DNA of 64,000 nucleotides, taken from assembly GCA_038396625.1 (NCBI GenBank), contig CP121688.1, forward strand, positions 3,782,001-3,846,000, read 5' to 3'. The notes under the pieces were generated by a model. That model saw nothing but the letters and a program-made list of their open reading frames with translations. It was not told the DNA's origin and ran no database searches. Below, one piece after another: positions 34,487 through 44,800 of the stretch; positions within the stretch are counted from its first letter, which is position 1; each line of letters starts with the position of its first letter. Source of the stretch: G038396625 sp038396625. Lineage in GTDB: Bacteria; Bacillota; Clostridia; Peptostreptococcales; Thermotaleaceae. A program made the position numbers and the translations under genes.

Positions 34487-35935
34487 TTAATTACTGCTTT
34501 TATAACAAATATTTTCTTCCTTTACCTCCGCTGTGAAAAGTTTAAAATTATTTCGTCCACTCTTTTTTGCTGCATACATGGCACAATCTGCATTTTTTAA
34601 TAATGTTTTCATCTCATTTCCATGTTCAGGGAATACTGCAATACCGATACTACAAGTTATATGGATCGAATTTTCCTTCACCCTAAAGGGTTGTGAAAAA
34701 TTTTTGATCAATCTTTCGGCTATTTCTAGCACTTGCCTACGATGATAAACTTTATCAATAATCATCATGAATTCATCTCCACCTAATCGAACGACCGTAT
34801 CTTCATTCCTAACAGTAGTTTTTAACCTTTTCGCTACATGCTTTAATAAAGAGTCTCCTACATCATGACCCCAAATGTCATTGGTATCTTTAAATCCATC
34901 TAAGTCGATAAACATAATCCCTAACAAAGTATCTTCTTCTTGTGCCTTTTCAATAGCTAATCCTAGTAGTTCTTTGCCATATCTTCTATTATGCAAATTT
35001 GTCAGTGCATCGCGATATGCCCAATATTCAATTTTTTCCTGATGTTTTTTATGCACACTTATATCTACTATATTGGCCAATATATAAGATTTTTGCAGTG
35101 CATGAATTTTTTTGATGCTTATATCCAGCCACATATTATAAAACTTTTTATTTATACATACGATCTCTTTGTCATTTAATGCCTTTTTTATCTCTTTTAC
35201 AGTCATCTCTTTTGTTGTATCTGTACGAAACAATTGATAAATTGTCTTTTTCAATAATTCATTCTTTTTATGATGAAATAAAGCTATCGCCTTCTCATTA
35301 CAATCTATTATCTTTAGGTCTTCCTCATTTAATACCAACATCGCATTCGCAGATTTCTCGAAAATGGTTTTTATGAATATATTTTTTTCTATTACATTTC
35401 GATAAGCATGAATTTTTTTTTGCGCGATCAAATATGCGGTTATACACAAAGCAGTAAAATTAAATAAAAATGTGTATTTATCTACCTGTGTATGGGCAAT
35501 AATCCAAATGCCTAGATAAGAGAATATTGATATTACTCCTACATAGACATTTAATTCACACAAATTCGAAAAAAAAGAAATACAGATCACTATAGTTACA
35601 ATATAAATTAGTGAGAATTCTATTGGAAAATCATTCGCCATATTTAACATAAAAAGCCAAGTACTTATAAAATAGATAAGCACATAGCATAATCTTTCAA
35701 AATACTTTCTTGCAAGTTTACTCCAATAGCTTAAACCTACAATTAAAAAACTGAAACTAAAAAGTATCCATCTCATAATCATTGGATCATACAGTGTGGG
35801 ATTTATTTTCTTATATAAGATACCACTAACAGGAAAAGCCACTGCTGCCAATGCAATAATCATACGATGAAAATTTATTTGATTTTCCCTACTTATGCTT
35901 TCTATGATCCCCTGATTCCATCCTTTTTGTTTCAA
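34487..35935 (-). CDS. Membrane diguanylate cyclase with PAS domain
   Basis: A 482-residue protein with about six membrane helices in the first 180 residues, a PAS domain from about 195 (IFEKSANAMLVLNEEDLKII), and a GGDEF domain from about 310 (DALTNLHNRRYGKELL). The catalytic motif is GGDEF. The I-site RNED lies five residues before it, so product feedback is expected. There is no EAL domain. The start is a TTG with GGGG 11 nt upstream. The transcript carries a c-di-GMP-I riboswitch, so the product of this enzyme likely regulates its own synthesis at RNA level as well as by the I-site. Confidence 0.92.
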   Translation of the reverse strand: MKQKGWNQGIIESISRENQINFHRMIIALAAVAFPVSGILYKKINPTLYDPMIMRWILFSFSFLIVGLSYWSKLARKYFERLCYVLIYFISTWLFMLNMANDFPIEFSLIYIVTIVICISFFSNLCELNVYVGVISIFSYLGIWIIAHTQVDKYTFLFNFTALCITAYLIAQKKIHAYRNVIEKNIFIKTIFEKSANAMLVLNEEDLKIIDCNEKAIALFHHKKNELLKKTIYQLFRTDTTKEMTVKEIKKALNDKEIVCINKKFYNMWLDISIKKIHALQKSYILANIVDISVHKKHQEKIEYWAYRDALTNLHNRRYGKELLGLAIEKAQEEDTLLGIMFIDLDGFKDTNDIWGHDVGDSLLKHVAKRLKTTVRNEDTVVRLGGDEFMMIIDKVYHRRQVLEIAERLIKNFSQPFRVKENSIHITCSIGIAVFPEHGNEMKTLLKNADCAMYAAKKSGRNNFKLFTAEVKEENICYKSSN

Positions 35936-36027
35936 GAGTGATTACCCCTTTTTTTGTGACTTTTTTGCAATGTCTATCATTCTATAATTGCCAGCCCACA
36001 ACTTTAAATATATGGTATAAACACAGA

Positions 36028-36093
36028 AGGCACCTATTTTTGTAGGCGCCTCTTAATTTCTAGTACCCTTCTTCGTTTATAAATATAAAGGGT
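36028..36093 (-). terminator. Hairpins in the expression platform of the c-di-GMP-I riboswitch
   Basis: Two stems follow the aptamer on the minus strand: ACCCTT/AAGGGT (36065-36093) and AGGCGCCTA/TAGGTGCCT with one G-U pair (36028-36051). The second is followed by a weak T-rich stretch and is the likelier terminator. Their interplay with the aptamer was not resolved. Confidence 0.5.
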
Positions 36094-36099
36094 TCTTCT

Positions 36100-36180
36100 T
36101 TGGCAACCTGGCAATCATAGATAAATTTCTCCTTAGACCCATGGCTTTGCGTCCTTACTTTTCAATAAGTTTGCCTTTTA
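36100..36180 (-). ncRNA. c-di-GMP-I (GEMM) riboswitch
   Basis: The minus strand reads AAAGGCAAAC, a GAAA loop, GGACGCAAAGCC, GGGTCTAAGG and GCCAGGTTGCC in order, the hallmark elements of the class I c-di-GMP aptamer. It lies about 165 bp upstream of a diguanylate cyclase gene on the same strand. Confidence 0.94.
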
Positions 36181-36439
36181 CTACATGCAATTTTTTACAT
36201 GGATATATCCTAAAATGATTTCTTATCGTCCCATATATTTTTTCAAAAATTATGGGACTATTTGACTATTGTATTCTTTCTACACATATATATAAATACC
36301 TTCTTGAAATTCAATATTTTTACATATATATCAAATTTTTTCTATATAGCATATTTTTCATATGTCTCACGCTATACGCTTTTATAATATACAAAGCCAA
36401 GCATCCTATTGCCTGGCTCCTTTTTACTACTGTATAAAA
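36181..36439. other. Intergenic region upstream of the GEMM riboswitch
   Basis: AT-rich, no ORF. It holds an 8-bp inverted repeat GTCCCATA/TATGGGAC (36228-36235 and 36251-36258), probably within the promoter of the riboswitch transcript. A hairpin at 36395-36418 (AGCCAAGC/GCCTGGCT, with wobble pairs on the minus strand) may end the yhaM transcript. Confidence 0.5.
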
Positions 36440-37414
36440 CTATCTTTCATTACTTTCTTCCTTATCGAAGGTTGTTTGATAAAGCTTTCTATTCTCCAAC
36501 ACCCATACTTTTTCTGAGAACTGGCCAGGTACTGTATTACTCAATACTTTGGTCATGTCATACATTCTTGCATCAATCAAATCTATATAATGTAACAATT
36601 CCGCTTCAGGAATCATAGGTTTTTTAGGACTTCCAAACTCCGGCTCATAATGATGGGATAACACCATATGCTGTAATAACATAGATATTTCTTGGTTCGC
36701 ATTTACTTTTTTAGAAATAGCATCAATTTTTTTGATCCCCTGAATAATATGTCCCAATAGATGCCCCTCTACAGTATAATCTGAAACAATGCCCAATGAG
36801 CTTGCAGCCATTTCATCTATTTTAGCAATATCATGAAGAATAATCCCTGAAAAAAGTAAGTCTTTATTGATCGATGTATATACCTCACAAAGTTTCTCTG
36901 CTGTTTTTAGCATATTCATAATATGATATAAAAGTCCTGAACGCACTGCATGATGATTCTGTTTCGCCGCTGGATATATGAACAAACGATCCTTTACTTC
37001 TTCAATCATTTGAAAAACAATGTTGTGCATATCCTCATTTTGAATCTTCTCAATATAGTTTAAAACTTCTTGATACATGATTTCTGCCTTATAAGGAGCA
37101 GAAGGAACAAAATCTTCGATCGTAATCTGATCCTTTTCCGTAATCAAACGTATTCGGTCTATCCGAATCTGTACTCTCCCCTGCCATTCTGTAATATTTC
37201 CCCGTACCTTTATCAATTGGTTCTCCACATATTTTTCTTCATCCTCTTGTGTACAATCCCATAGTTTTCCGTTAATTTCTCCTGTTTTATCCACTAACGT
37301 CATATCTAAAAAGCTTTTTTTATTGCTAGATGTTTTTATGGCTACAGATTTAATCAAAAATATCCCTTGGGAATCTTCTCCCACTTTTAGTTCATTAATC
37401 TTTTTATTCATCAT
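36440..37414 (-). CDS. yhaM: YhaM-type 3'-5' exoribonuclease (OB fold plus HD domain)
   Basis: A 324-residue protein. The N-terminal OB-fold nucleic acid-binding part is about 10-100 (LDMTLVDKTGEINGKLWD, LIKVRGNITEWQGRVQIRI). The HD phosphohydrolase domain follows with HHAVRSGLLYHI, SGIILHDIAKIDE and HMVLSHHYEPEFGSP, carrying the His/Asp metal ligands. This order is that of Bacillus YhaM, an exoribonuclease that trims RNA 3' ends. The length fits (YhaM is about 314). It stands alone with its own terminator. Confidence 0.9.
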   Translation of the reverse strand: MMNKKINELKVGEDSQGIFLIKSVAIKTSSNKKSFLDMTLVDKTGEINGKLWDCTQEDEEKYVENQLIKVRGNITEWQGRVQIRIDRIRLITEKDQITIEDFVPSAPYKAEIMYQEVLNYIEKIQNEDMHNIVFQMIEEVKDRLFIYPAAKQNHHAVRSGLLYHIMNMLKTAEKLCEVYTSINKDLLFSGIILHDIAKIDEMAASSLGIVSDYTVEGHLLGHIIQGIKKIDAISKKVNANQEISMLLQHMVLSHHYEPEFGSPKKPMIPEAELLHYIDLIDARMYDMTKVLSNTVPGQFSEKVWVLENRKLYQTTFDKEESNER

Positions 37415-37503
37415 TCATCTTCTCTCTCCCATTTCAACTTTTTACATCGTTCCTACTTTATAAACAATTCGCTACCCTTATAAAAAATCCTTTATCTATA
37501 CTG

Positions 37504-37531
37504 AAAAAGGACAGTCTTAGCTGTCCTTTTC
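37504..37531 (-). terminator. Terminator after the S-layer-domain protein gene
   Basis: Arms AAAAAGGACAG and CTGTCCTTTTC with a TCTTAG loop, right after the stop codon. Confidence 0.85.
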
Positions 37532-37536
37532 TTGTC

Positions 37537-39678
37537 TTATCTTTGTAAGTAATTGTATATTATTTTAGCTGCTTCTGCCCTTGTCATAAATTCCTTTGGA
37601 CCAAACCTTCCATTCTTACCTGCTACGATTCTCATACCCTTAGCAATCGTAATATGTCCTACAAGGTCTTCAGATACTTCTTTCATATCTTGGAATGGAT
37701 AATGATAAATTCCTTCAATAGAAGCCACTTCATCATACTTTAATACTCTGATGATAAATTTTACCCCTTCTTCTCTTGTCATTGTAGCTTTTGGTGCTTT
37801 CTCTTCTTGCTTTAGTATTCCTTCACGTATTAAATAACGATACATATTGTCTATATAGTCTTTCTCTTTTTCATTACCCCCGTAGAAGCTTACTGTTTTT
37901 ACAAGTAAACGGAAAAAATCTTCTTGCAAAATCTTGATATCTGGCTTAAATTCACTTTCTTTAAAACCTATTCCATGTTCTGCCAAAGTATTGATTTGCT
38001 TTTCTGCCTCATGTCCTTTGATATCTGTATATTGCGGTGTCTTCATTTCTTGATAAGGCGTACCGTTATTATTCAGAATTTCACCAGTACTTGCATCAAA
38101 AGAAACAGGTTTTCCCGGTTTTATTCCATATATCAGCTCAATCGTGGGCTCTTTTTTTTCTTTCTGTCCAAAGGGAATTCTTATATCTCTCGCCTTCCCT
38201 TTGTATTGAAGTTCCAGTTGGATTTCATCAAATAACTTCTTATATACTTGCTCAAAAGAAATTACAAGATTTGTAGTTGGGAAATGAATATCGAACCATC
38301 TCATATCAAAGCTCACGATTTTACCCGTAACAGCATTATATCGTACCCTAATATAATTATCTTCAAAGGGAATATCATTTACCTTTCTTGTATACGTAAA
38401 GGTATAGGACAGTGATTTTTTCTCCTCTCCCATATACATAACAGGTATCACTTGCTCCTCTTGTTTATCATAAAAGGTCTGCTGAAACTTATCTGGGGCA
38501 AATTTCTTTAAAAATGCTTCAACCGCCTTTTGTGATGTGTTCTCATCATACAAAGCCTGGTCCTCTTCTTCGTAATGATCAGAAATATAAAAACTTTTAA
38601 CTTCCCCCGTTAGTGCATCTATGCTCACATTAGTATGCTGGTATACCTTTTGCCCTTCTTCTTTTTCTGTTTCTCTAAAATACAGATGCCAAGTAAAAAC
38701 ATCTCTCATGGGCCAATCCCGGCTTAGATTTGCATTAGATAGTTCTAAGGAAGGGTTTAATTGAAGTTCAAAAATTCCTCGTGCGATTTTTTCAGCTTCT
38801 TCTTTTGAAATAAATTTCGCTGTTTCCTGAACAGCTTTTAACTCTTCAGGACTTAATTGTATATTTTCACCCCGGTTACTCACCACATCCATTGCCTTAC
38901 TTTCTTCCTTCGCATAAATCCCACCATAGGGTATCTTGATCTTTCTTCCTGTGAATGCATCAATCCCATAGCTTTCAGGATATTTTGCCGCATATACTAA
39001 GTAGGGTACTCCCTGGCTATCCTCATATCGATATCTATATATGAGCTTTAATCCTAATTGATCCTCAAAAAATTTTTGTGCCGCTTCAAGAGAAATGATA
39101 TTTTCTGGCTTTGGAAAGGAGACATCCTCTGTCCAATTCAAATAAAAATATTGTACCTGACCGGTTTCACTATTTACCCCAATACTTACTTGATTTTCAT
39201 AAAAAGGGATATCATGAATCATTCTAGTATATCGAAATGCATGCATTCCTTCTGTTCCTCTGTTCTGTGCATTATCTTGATACTTCAGTTGATCTAAAAG
39301 GTTCTCATCCATCTTCTTTATAAACTGTTCAGCGACCCTTTTGGCTTGATCTCTATTGTATTTTGGAAACTTCTTACCTTCATATTGTTCATACTTATGG
39401 AAGTTATACTCTAGAATTTTTCCTTCTCCATTAATAGCAACCCGAATATTTCCATCCTCATCTTTTTTACTACGCCAGCTTAGGTTCCAGATGTTTTCTC
39501 CATTTACAGTATACATGTCATAATGAAATTCTGTAAATGTCTCGGGAATTTCTAATTTTTGCTTTGCTGTTTTTATCACAGTCTCTAGCCCCTTATCCAT
39601 TGCCCCAAAGGCATTTATGGGCTGTATGATGCTAATACACATAAAAAAGACTAATAGTAGAGATATTTTTCTCTTCAT
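37537..39678 (-). CDS. Secreted protein with YcdB/YcdC repeats and C-terminal S-layer homology domain
   Basis: A 713-residue exported protein starting at ATG 39678 behind AGAGGTGAAGG. The signal peptide is KRKISLLLVFFMCISIIQPINA. Two long repeats of the YcdB/YcdC type follow, each with PepSY-like units: FRYTRMIHDIPFYENQVSIG with NSETGQVQYF, and FTYTRKVNDIPFEDNYIRV with NAVTGKIVSF. The C-terminus carries one to two SLH motifs, with GRFGPKEFMTRAEAAKIIYN at the end, which bind secondary cell-wall polymer. The two repeats share the (K/R)x(V/I)(N/H)DIPF core. It is likely a cell-surface protein, possibly inhibiting or chaperoning a protease, since PepSY units do so elsewhere. The role is not known. 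Confidence 0.85.
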   Translation of the reverse strand: MKRKISLLLVFFMCISIIQPINAFGAMDKGLETVIKTAKQKLEIPETFTEFHYDMYTVNGENIWNLSWRSKKDEDGNIRVAINGEGKILEYNFHKYEQYEGKKFPKYNRDQAKRVAEQFIKKMDENLLDQLKYQDNAQNRGTEGMHAFRYTRMIHDIPFYENQVSIGVNSETGQVQYFYLNWTEDVSFPKPENIISLEAAQKFFEDQLGLKLIYRYRYEDSQGVPYLVYAAKYPESYGIDAFTGRKIKIPYGGIYAKEESKAMDVVSNRGENIQLSPEELKAVQETAKFISKEEAEKIARGIFELQLNPSLELSNANLSRDWPMRDVFTWHLYFRETEKEEGQKVYQHTNVSIDALTGEVKSFYISDHYEEEDQALYDENTSQKAVEAFLKKFAPDKFQQTFYDKQEEQVIPVMYMGEEKKSLSYTFTYTRKVNDIPFEDNYIRVRYNAVTGKIVSFDMRWFDIHFPTTNLVISFEQVYKKLFDEIQLELQYKGKARDIRIPFGQKEKKEPTIELIYGIKPGKPVSFDASTGEILNNNGTPYQEMKTPQYTDIKGHEAEKQINTLAEHGIGFKESEFKPDIKILQEDFFRLLVKTVSFYGGNEKEKDYIDNMYRYLIREGILKQEEKAPKATMTREEGVKFIIRVLKYDEVASIEGIYHYPFQDMKEVSEDLVGHITIAKGMRIVAGKNGRFGPKEFMTRAEAAKIIYNYLQR

Positions 39679-39883
39679 ATCCTTCACCTCTTTTTCTCTT
39701 TTATTTCTTAGACGATACCAATATAAAAAAGTTCCACATTTTCAAGTTTCTTTATCTCCTCATGCAACTTTCCTAAAATGTCTGCCAAATATGAAGGAAT
39801 TTAAAAAGTATTGTCGAATTTTATAACATGAAAATCTACTTAATAAATGGTAAATTTTTTAATCTACTTCTATTTCTATTTTA

Positions 39884-39955
39884 GTTAGAGCAAGTGATGC
39901 ATGGTGATATTTGGACGCCTTTTGCCGTGTTGATGCAATGGCGTAACCGGCTAAC
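39884..39955 (+). ncRNA. c-di-GMP-II riboswitch
   Basis: The segment has the layout of the class II aptamer: GTTAG...GCAAGTGATGCATGGTGAT, TTTGG, stem ACGCC/GGCGT around an inner hairpin TTTTGC...GCAA, then AACCGGCTAAC. Outer pairing GTTAG/CTAAC closes it. The conserved TGATG-ATGG, TTGG and AACCGxC positions agree with the clostridial consensus as I remember it. It lies about 85 bp upstream of a chemotaxis receptor gene. Confidence 0.82.
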
Positions 39956-39979
39956 TATGTTTATAGTTAGTTTTTTTTT
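39951..39979 (+). terminator. Riboswitch-controlled terminator
   Basis: CTAACTAT-GTTT-ATAGTTAG followed by nine T. Its 5' arm starts with CTAAC, the 3' strand of the aptamer's closing stem. The two folds exclude each other, so ligand binding should prevent termination (an ON switch). Confidence 0.88.
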
Positions 39980-40038
39980 GTGAAAAATATTTTTTCATCT
40001 TATTTCTAAATTTTAATTTTTTCTAAGGGGGCCAATAT

Positions 40039-41760
40039 ATGCACGAAATCAAACAACGAAACAAATTTGAAACCAAAGTTGCTTTATCCTTTTTATCGAT
40101 TTTGTTATTTACCATCAGCATACTCAGTTTTACCATTTATCAACAAAGCTATCATACACTGGTGAATAATGTAGGTAAAAAGGCCTTATCTATCACAAAA
40201 ATAGGAGCTGAAACCATTGATATTGAAGCCTTTAAAGGATTTAATACCTCTGAAGATATGAAAAAAACAAGTTATAAAAAGCTAGTGGACGAATTCAATT
40301 ATATTCGAAAAATTGGTGGTGCCAAATATTTATATGCTTTAAAGAAAAATAAAAATGGAGATTTTGTTTATATATTAGATACAGCAGATGACGAAGAAGA
40401 GCTTTGTGAAATAGGCTACGTAGAAAACGATGAAAGCTATGAAATGGTATGGGCAGGCAATGCCTTTCACGAAGATGAAATTTGGATTGATGAAAAATGG
40501 GGTCCATTGATTTGCGCTTATTATCCTATCCAAGATAAAAATGGTGAGATTGTGGGTATTGTAGGTGTTGATTATGGTGCCCAGGCAGATTATACTGCCT
40601 TTCAAAGCATGAAACGAAATATTGTGATTCTAACATTAGGAATACTTTTATTAACTTCTATATTCATCCTGTTCTTATCTAGAAAATTTGCAAACCCAAT
40701 CATTCAAATCGCTACTGTAGCCAATAAGGTAGCAAACTATGACTTAAGCGCTGAAAAAATAAATATAAAAGATAAAGGGGAAGTTGGTTGGTTGGCAAAT
40801 AGTTTTGATCATATGATAAAAAATAATCGTATCCTTATCCAAAGCATTCAAGTCACCACCGAAAAATCCGAGCATTTATCCGAAGCCCTCTCCTTCTCAG
40901 CCAAGGAAATCAGTTTGTCCAGCGAAGAGGTAGCAAGGGTTATTCAAGAAATTGCTGCCGGCATGACTAACCAAGCATCTCAAACCAATAACTGCTTAGA
41001 TAGCACCAATCGCCTATCCCATACAATTGAAGAGATGCTGCATAAGTTAAAAGAAGCTGTAGTTTACACCACCACGATGAAAGAAAAAAATGAAATCGGT
41101 ATGCAATCTATGACAGCCCTTGACCATAGTTTTGAAGAGGATACCCAGGCAAAAATTAAAGTGAAGCAGCAAATCGATGTTTTATCTGAAAAGACCGCTA
41201 CCATTGATACCATCGTCGAAACTATCCAAGCCATTGCTTCACAAACAAATCTTCTGGCCTTAAACGCTGCTATAGAGGCTGCAAGAGCTGGAGAAAACGG
41301 AAAAGGGTTTGCTGTTGTAGCGGAGGAAGTAAGAAAATTAGCTGAAGCATCTTCTGATGCCACAGAAAAAATTCATCATACCCTCCAAGAGATTACTGAA
41401 GTCATTAATGCCACAAGCAGTACAATGATGGATGCGCAAGCAGTCTCACAAAGTACAGGTAGTCATTTAAGAGATACAGAGGAAATTTTTCATGCCATGA
41501 AAGTATCAGCAGATCAGGTGATTCAGCAGATTGAATTGCTACATCAAGATGTTTATGCTATCGAAAAATCAAAGGAAGATGTACTCATATCCATAGAAGG
41601 TATCTCCGCTGTAGCCCAACAATCCGCAGCATCTACCCAAGAAATCAGTGCTGCTGCACAAGAGCAAACAGCCTATATACAAGAAGTTACAAATACCATT
41701 GATCATCTTAAAAATATTATCAATAAGTTATCTGAATCGGTGGCATTATTTAAAATTTAA
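40039..41760 (+). CDS. Methyl-accepting chemotaxis protein
   Basis: A 573-residue receptor. TM1 is about 14-34 (FLSILLFTISILSFTIYQQS). An outside sensor of about 155 residues, Cache-like (GGAKYLYALKKNKNGDFVYI, GIVGVDYGAQ), follows. TM2 is about 195-215 (IVILTLGILLLTSIFILFL), then HAMP. The signalling tip reads AIEAARAGENGKGFAVVAEE inside the coiled-coil domain. No C-terminal CheR-binding pentapeptide is present. Start ATG behind AAGGGGG. The gene is solitary and is preceded by a c-di-GMP-II riboswitch with terminator, which ties receptor production to c-di-GMP level. The ligand is unknown. Confidence 0.93.
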   Translation: MHEIKQRNKFETKVALSFLSILLFTISILSFTIYQQSYHTLVNNVGKKALSITKIGAETIDIEAFKGFNTSEDMKKTSYKKLVDEFNYIRKIGGAKYLYALKKNKNGDFVYILDTADDEEELCEIGYVENDESYEMVWAGNAFHEDEIWIDEKWGPLICAYYPIQDKNGEIVGIVGVDYGAQADYTAFQSMKRNIVILTLGILLLTSIFILFLSRKFANPIIQIATVANKVANYDLSAEKINIKDKGEVGWLANSFDHMIKNNRILIQSIQVTTEKSEHLSEALSFSAKEISLSSEEVARVIQEIAAGMTNQASQTNNCLDSTNRLSHTIEEMLHKLKEAVVYTTTMKEKNEIGMQSMTALDHSFEEDTQAKIKVKQQIDVLSEKTATIDTIVETIQAIASQTNLLALNAAIEAARAGENGKGFAVVAEEVRKLAEASSDATEKIHHTLQEITEVINATSSTMMDAQAVSQSTGSHLRDTEEIFHAMKVSADQVIQQIELLHQDVYAIEKSKEDVLISIEGISAVAQQSAASTQEISAAAQEQTAYIQEVTNTIDHLKNIINKLSESVALFKI

Positions 41761-41791
41761 CAGCATCCTATTTCTTTTCAATCAAAAGCAT

Positions 41792-41828
41792 ACAACAAAA
41801 GGCAGCAAATTTTGCTGCCTTTTGTTGT
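41792..41828. terminator. Bidirectional terminator between convergent genes
   Basis: A perfect 18-bp inverted repeat (41792-41809 and 41811-41828) with A/T ends, between the receptor gene and the giant fusion gene. Confidence 0.9.
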
Positions 41829-41829
41829 G

Positions 41830-44800
41830 CTATCGATCCACCATGATCATTTTTAACCGTTTTAAATGTTCCAAATCGTTTTTTAAATAATGAGAAGGGT
41901 TTAAGGTCAAATCATAGTGCATATCCTTTCCACGATCTGGATATCTAGGTGCAATAAATACTTCTCCTAAATGTCTAAGGGTTAGCCCTCTTGCATGAAT
42001 TTTTTGGTATTCTTCTTCTAGGGTTGTCATAATATCCATGGCATTTTCCAAACAAACCTCCGATAAATGATAAATGGATTTCTTTGAAGCATCCCTAATA
42101 AAAGTAGGATTGGTATAGGGAAGAATCAAATTAACTGAAGGTACGAGGTTATGCTGTGGATAGGCGCCTCTCCATAATGTGTCTCCACCAATAAAGGGAT
42201 ACATTAAGCTTTCGTTAAACCATGCTCTTAGCTTTGGTATAAAATATGCACAGTCTACCTCTCTGTTCTGCATCTCCATTAACTCCTTGCCTCGTCCCGA
42301 AAGAATTCCTACAATAATTTTTTTCACCACAATCTCTTCTTTCTTAAAAAGGGGATCTACCACTTTGATTCTATAACCCTTATTCAGTAAATCATCTACC
42401 AAAATTACAGGTCTGTCAAAAGAACGAATCATCCTCACTTGGTTTTCAAGGTCAAGATAATATGGATAAGCAGCAATATTAAAATCCTTCATATCTGGTT
42501 CAAATAGCTTTTCTGTATGCAGCGATTTTGTGACGGTATTAGGAACTGTAGTACCTGTAAGAATGTTTCCAAAGGGAGCACACATAGCCGCACCTAACTT
42601 TCTTGGTGCTAAGGGTACTGTTGGTACATCATTTTCATCACATATTTTTTTAATCAGGTTTTCATAAGTCATATTTCGATCAAAAGACAATACCAAATGT
42701 CCAGGGTAAAGTCTCGTAAGCGCTTCCTGTAATCTTTTTCTTGAACGTTTGATAGCCTTCCATAAATTCTCATTACTTCTAAAAGGTTCTTTGAGCAGGG
42801 CCTCTATTTCCAGGCTCAGGGTACAAGGAGCTGTCATATTTACTACAAATGTAGGAGAAGCGTTTTTGCCATAAGGTAATTTTTCAAATCCCTGTGCTTT
42901 TAGTACTTCTTCTACATCATCAGTAGGATAGTCATCTAGCATGTTTTTAAACACTGCATAGGTGTAATCCTTAGGGAGTGCATAAGCCAAGGTTTCCGTA
43001 AGCACCATTTGTTCAATATTTTCAAAAGCTGTTTCATCATTGACGAAAATTCCATCTATTACCAGAATTCTTCCTACACTATGATTCCTCACATACTCGG
43101 AAATTATTTCATCTTGAAATTCTTTAAAAATCATACTAGATCTTACCCAATGAAAAGCTGAAAACCCAAAAATTTCTCCATTTTTTTCAATAGAACGCAA
43201 TAGAACTATACGTGGATTTAGTTTTCCAGCAAATTGTTGAAGTTTCTCATATACTTCTTCAAAATTGAAGAAGGGAAGACTAGATAACTCTTGCATCACC
43301 TCAGGCGTTAAACCTTTTACCACTTCCACAGAAATAGATTTAGTCTGTACCAAAGTTTTATATTGTGGTTCTCTTCTGTACAAGCTTTTTTCATAAATAT
43401 ATTGTTGTGCCAAAGGATCAATAAGCTTAGCAATATCTCTGTTCTGGTCAATACAATTTCGAATCTGTGTGGAGCTAATATCTTCATATTGGGGTGCTAG
43501 CATTAATCGAACACATTTGTTTCCAATATTTTTAATGGCTGCATCCAATCTAGCATCTTCATCCTTTGATGAAAAAATACTCCTTCTATCAAAAATGACG
43601 TGTGGGAAGGTGTGAATAGAATCTTTACCAGGTTTTTTTGTATATGCAGATGCATTTAAAATTACATCGCTGCCTGCCACAATATATACTTCAGAATAAG
43701 GAAAAGCTTGTCTTAGCCTTTTTAAATCTCTGTCATTGGCAATATTTGTAGATAAATCTTCAGGATATAAATACATTCCTAATTCATCTGCAATAGACAT
43801 TTTAATAATATTTCTCCGTATGAGATTTGGCTGGGTTTTTTTGGACCATGAAAATTCGTCTACTGCTAAATATACTTCAAAGCCTAACCTCCGAATTTCC
43901 CGTGCAATCTCCTTATGACTTAAAGAAAATGGATCAAATGTACCCGGGAAAAAAGCAATTTTGGGGCTAAGTTGCATATGGGTGTCTCCCTGATAAAAAG
44001 TATAATCAGCAATAAATCTATATATGTGATTGAGTCCTGCTGCATGATTGAAGAATGCTAACAGATTTTTTTCTTTATCATCAGCAATTAGCGTAAGCAG
44101 CTTTTTGGCAATCAACTGAAAAATTTGGTTTTTCTTATTTAAATCCAGTACTTGAGAACCAAAGATATCTTTTCCTATCACACTAAAAGCTGTATTTTTT
44201 ACTTGCTGATTATAGTGTACAAGTCCATTCAATAAAATACCCAGCATCTTTACAAGTCGCACGTGATGTACTTTTTCATCCTCTTCAAATAACTCTTTAT
44301 ATCGATGATAATTTTCAATCGTAATACCAATGGTTTTGAGCAGTAGACCATTCATTTGTGTATTTGATTGCTTTGTTTGTTTTGTAATATCCTCAATAAA
44401 CTCATCCAGTTCAACAGGAGACAGGTAAAGAATAAGTTTTCCTAAATATTCAGGAATATACTTGGCAAACTGATATCCCTCTATACCAAGTCCTCTTACT
44501 AGCTCAATGACCACATCGTTACGCTGCTCGAAGGATATGTGAGGAACAATAGCTAAGAGTGCCTCTCCTCCATGATTTCTAACATCTTCCTTTGCACTTA
44601 CCTTTAACATATTGCAAAAATGTATGGCCGTATACAGCCCATTTTTATCTAAATGGTCCATTGTATATTCCAGCAAAAAGTCTATCTGTATTTTTTTTAC
44701 CACTGGGCTTGTAGAAGTCTTTAGATTACTTAAAAAAATATGGGATACACTTTTCATATCCTCAAGATAATCGTACCTGCATTTTTTCATCATTTTTGTA

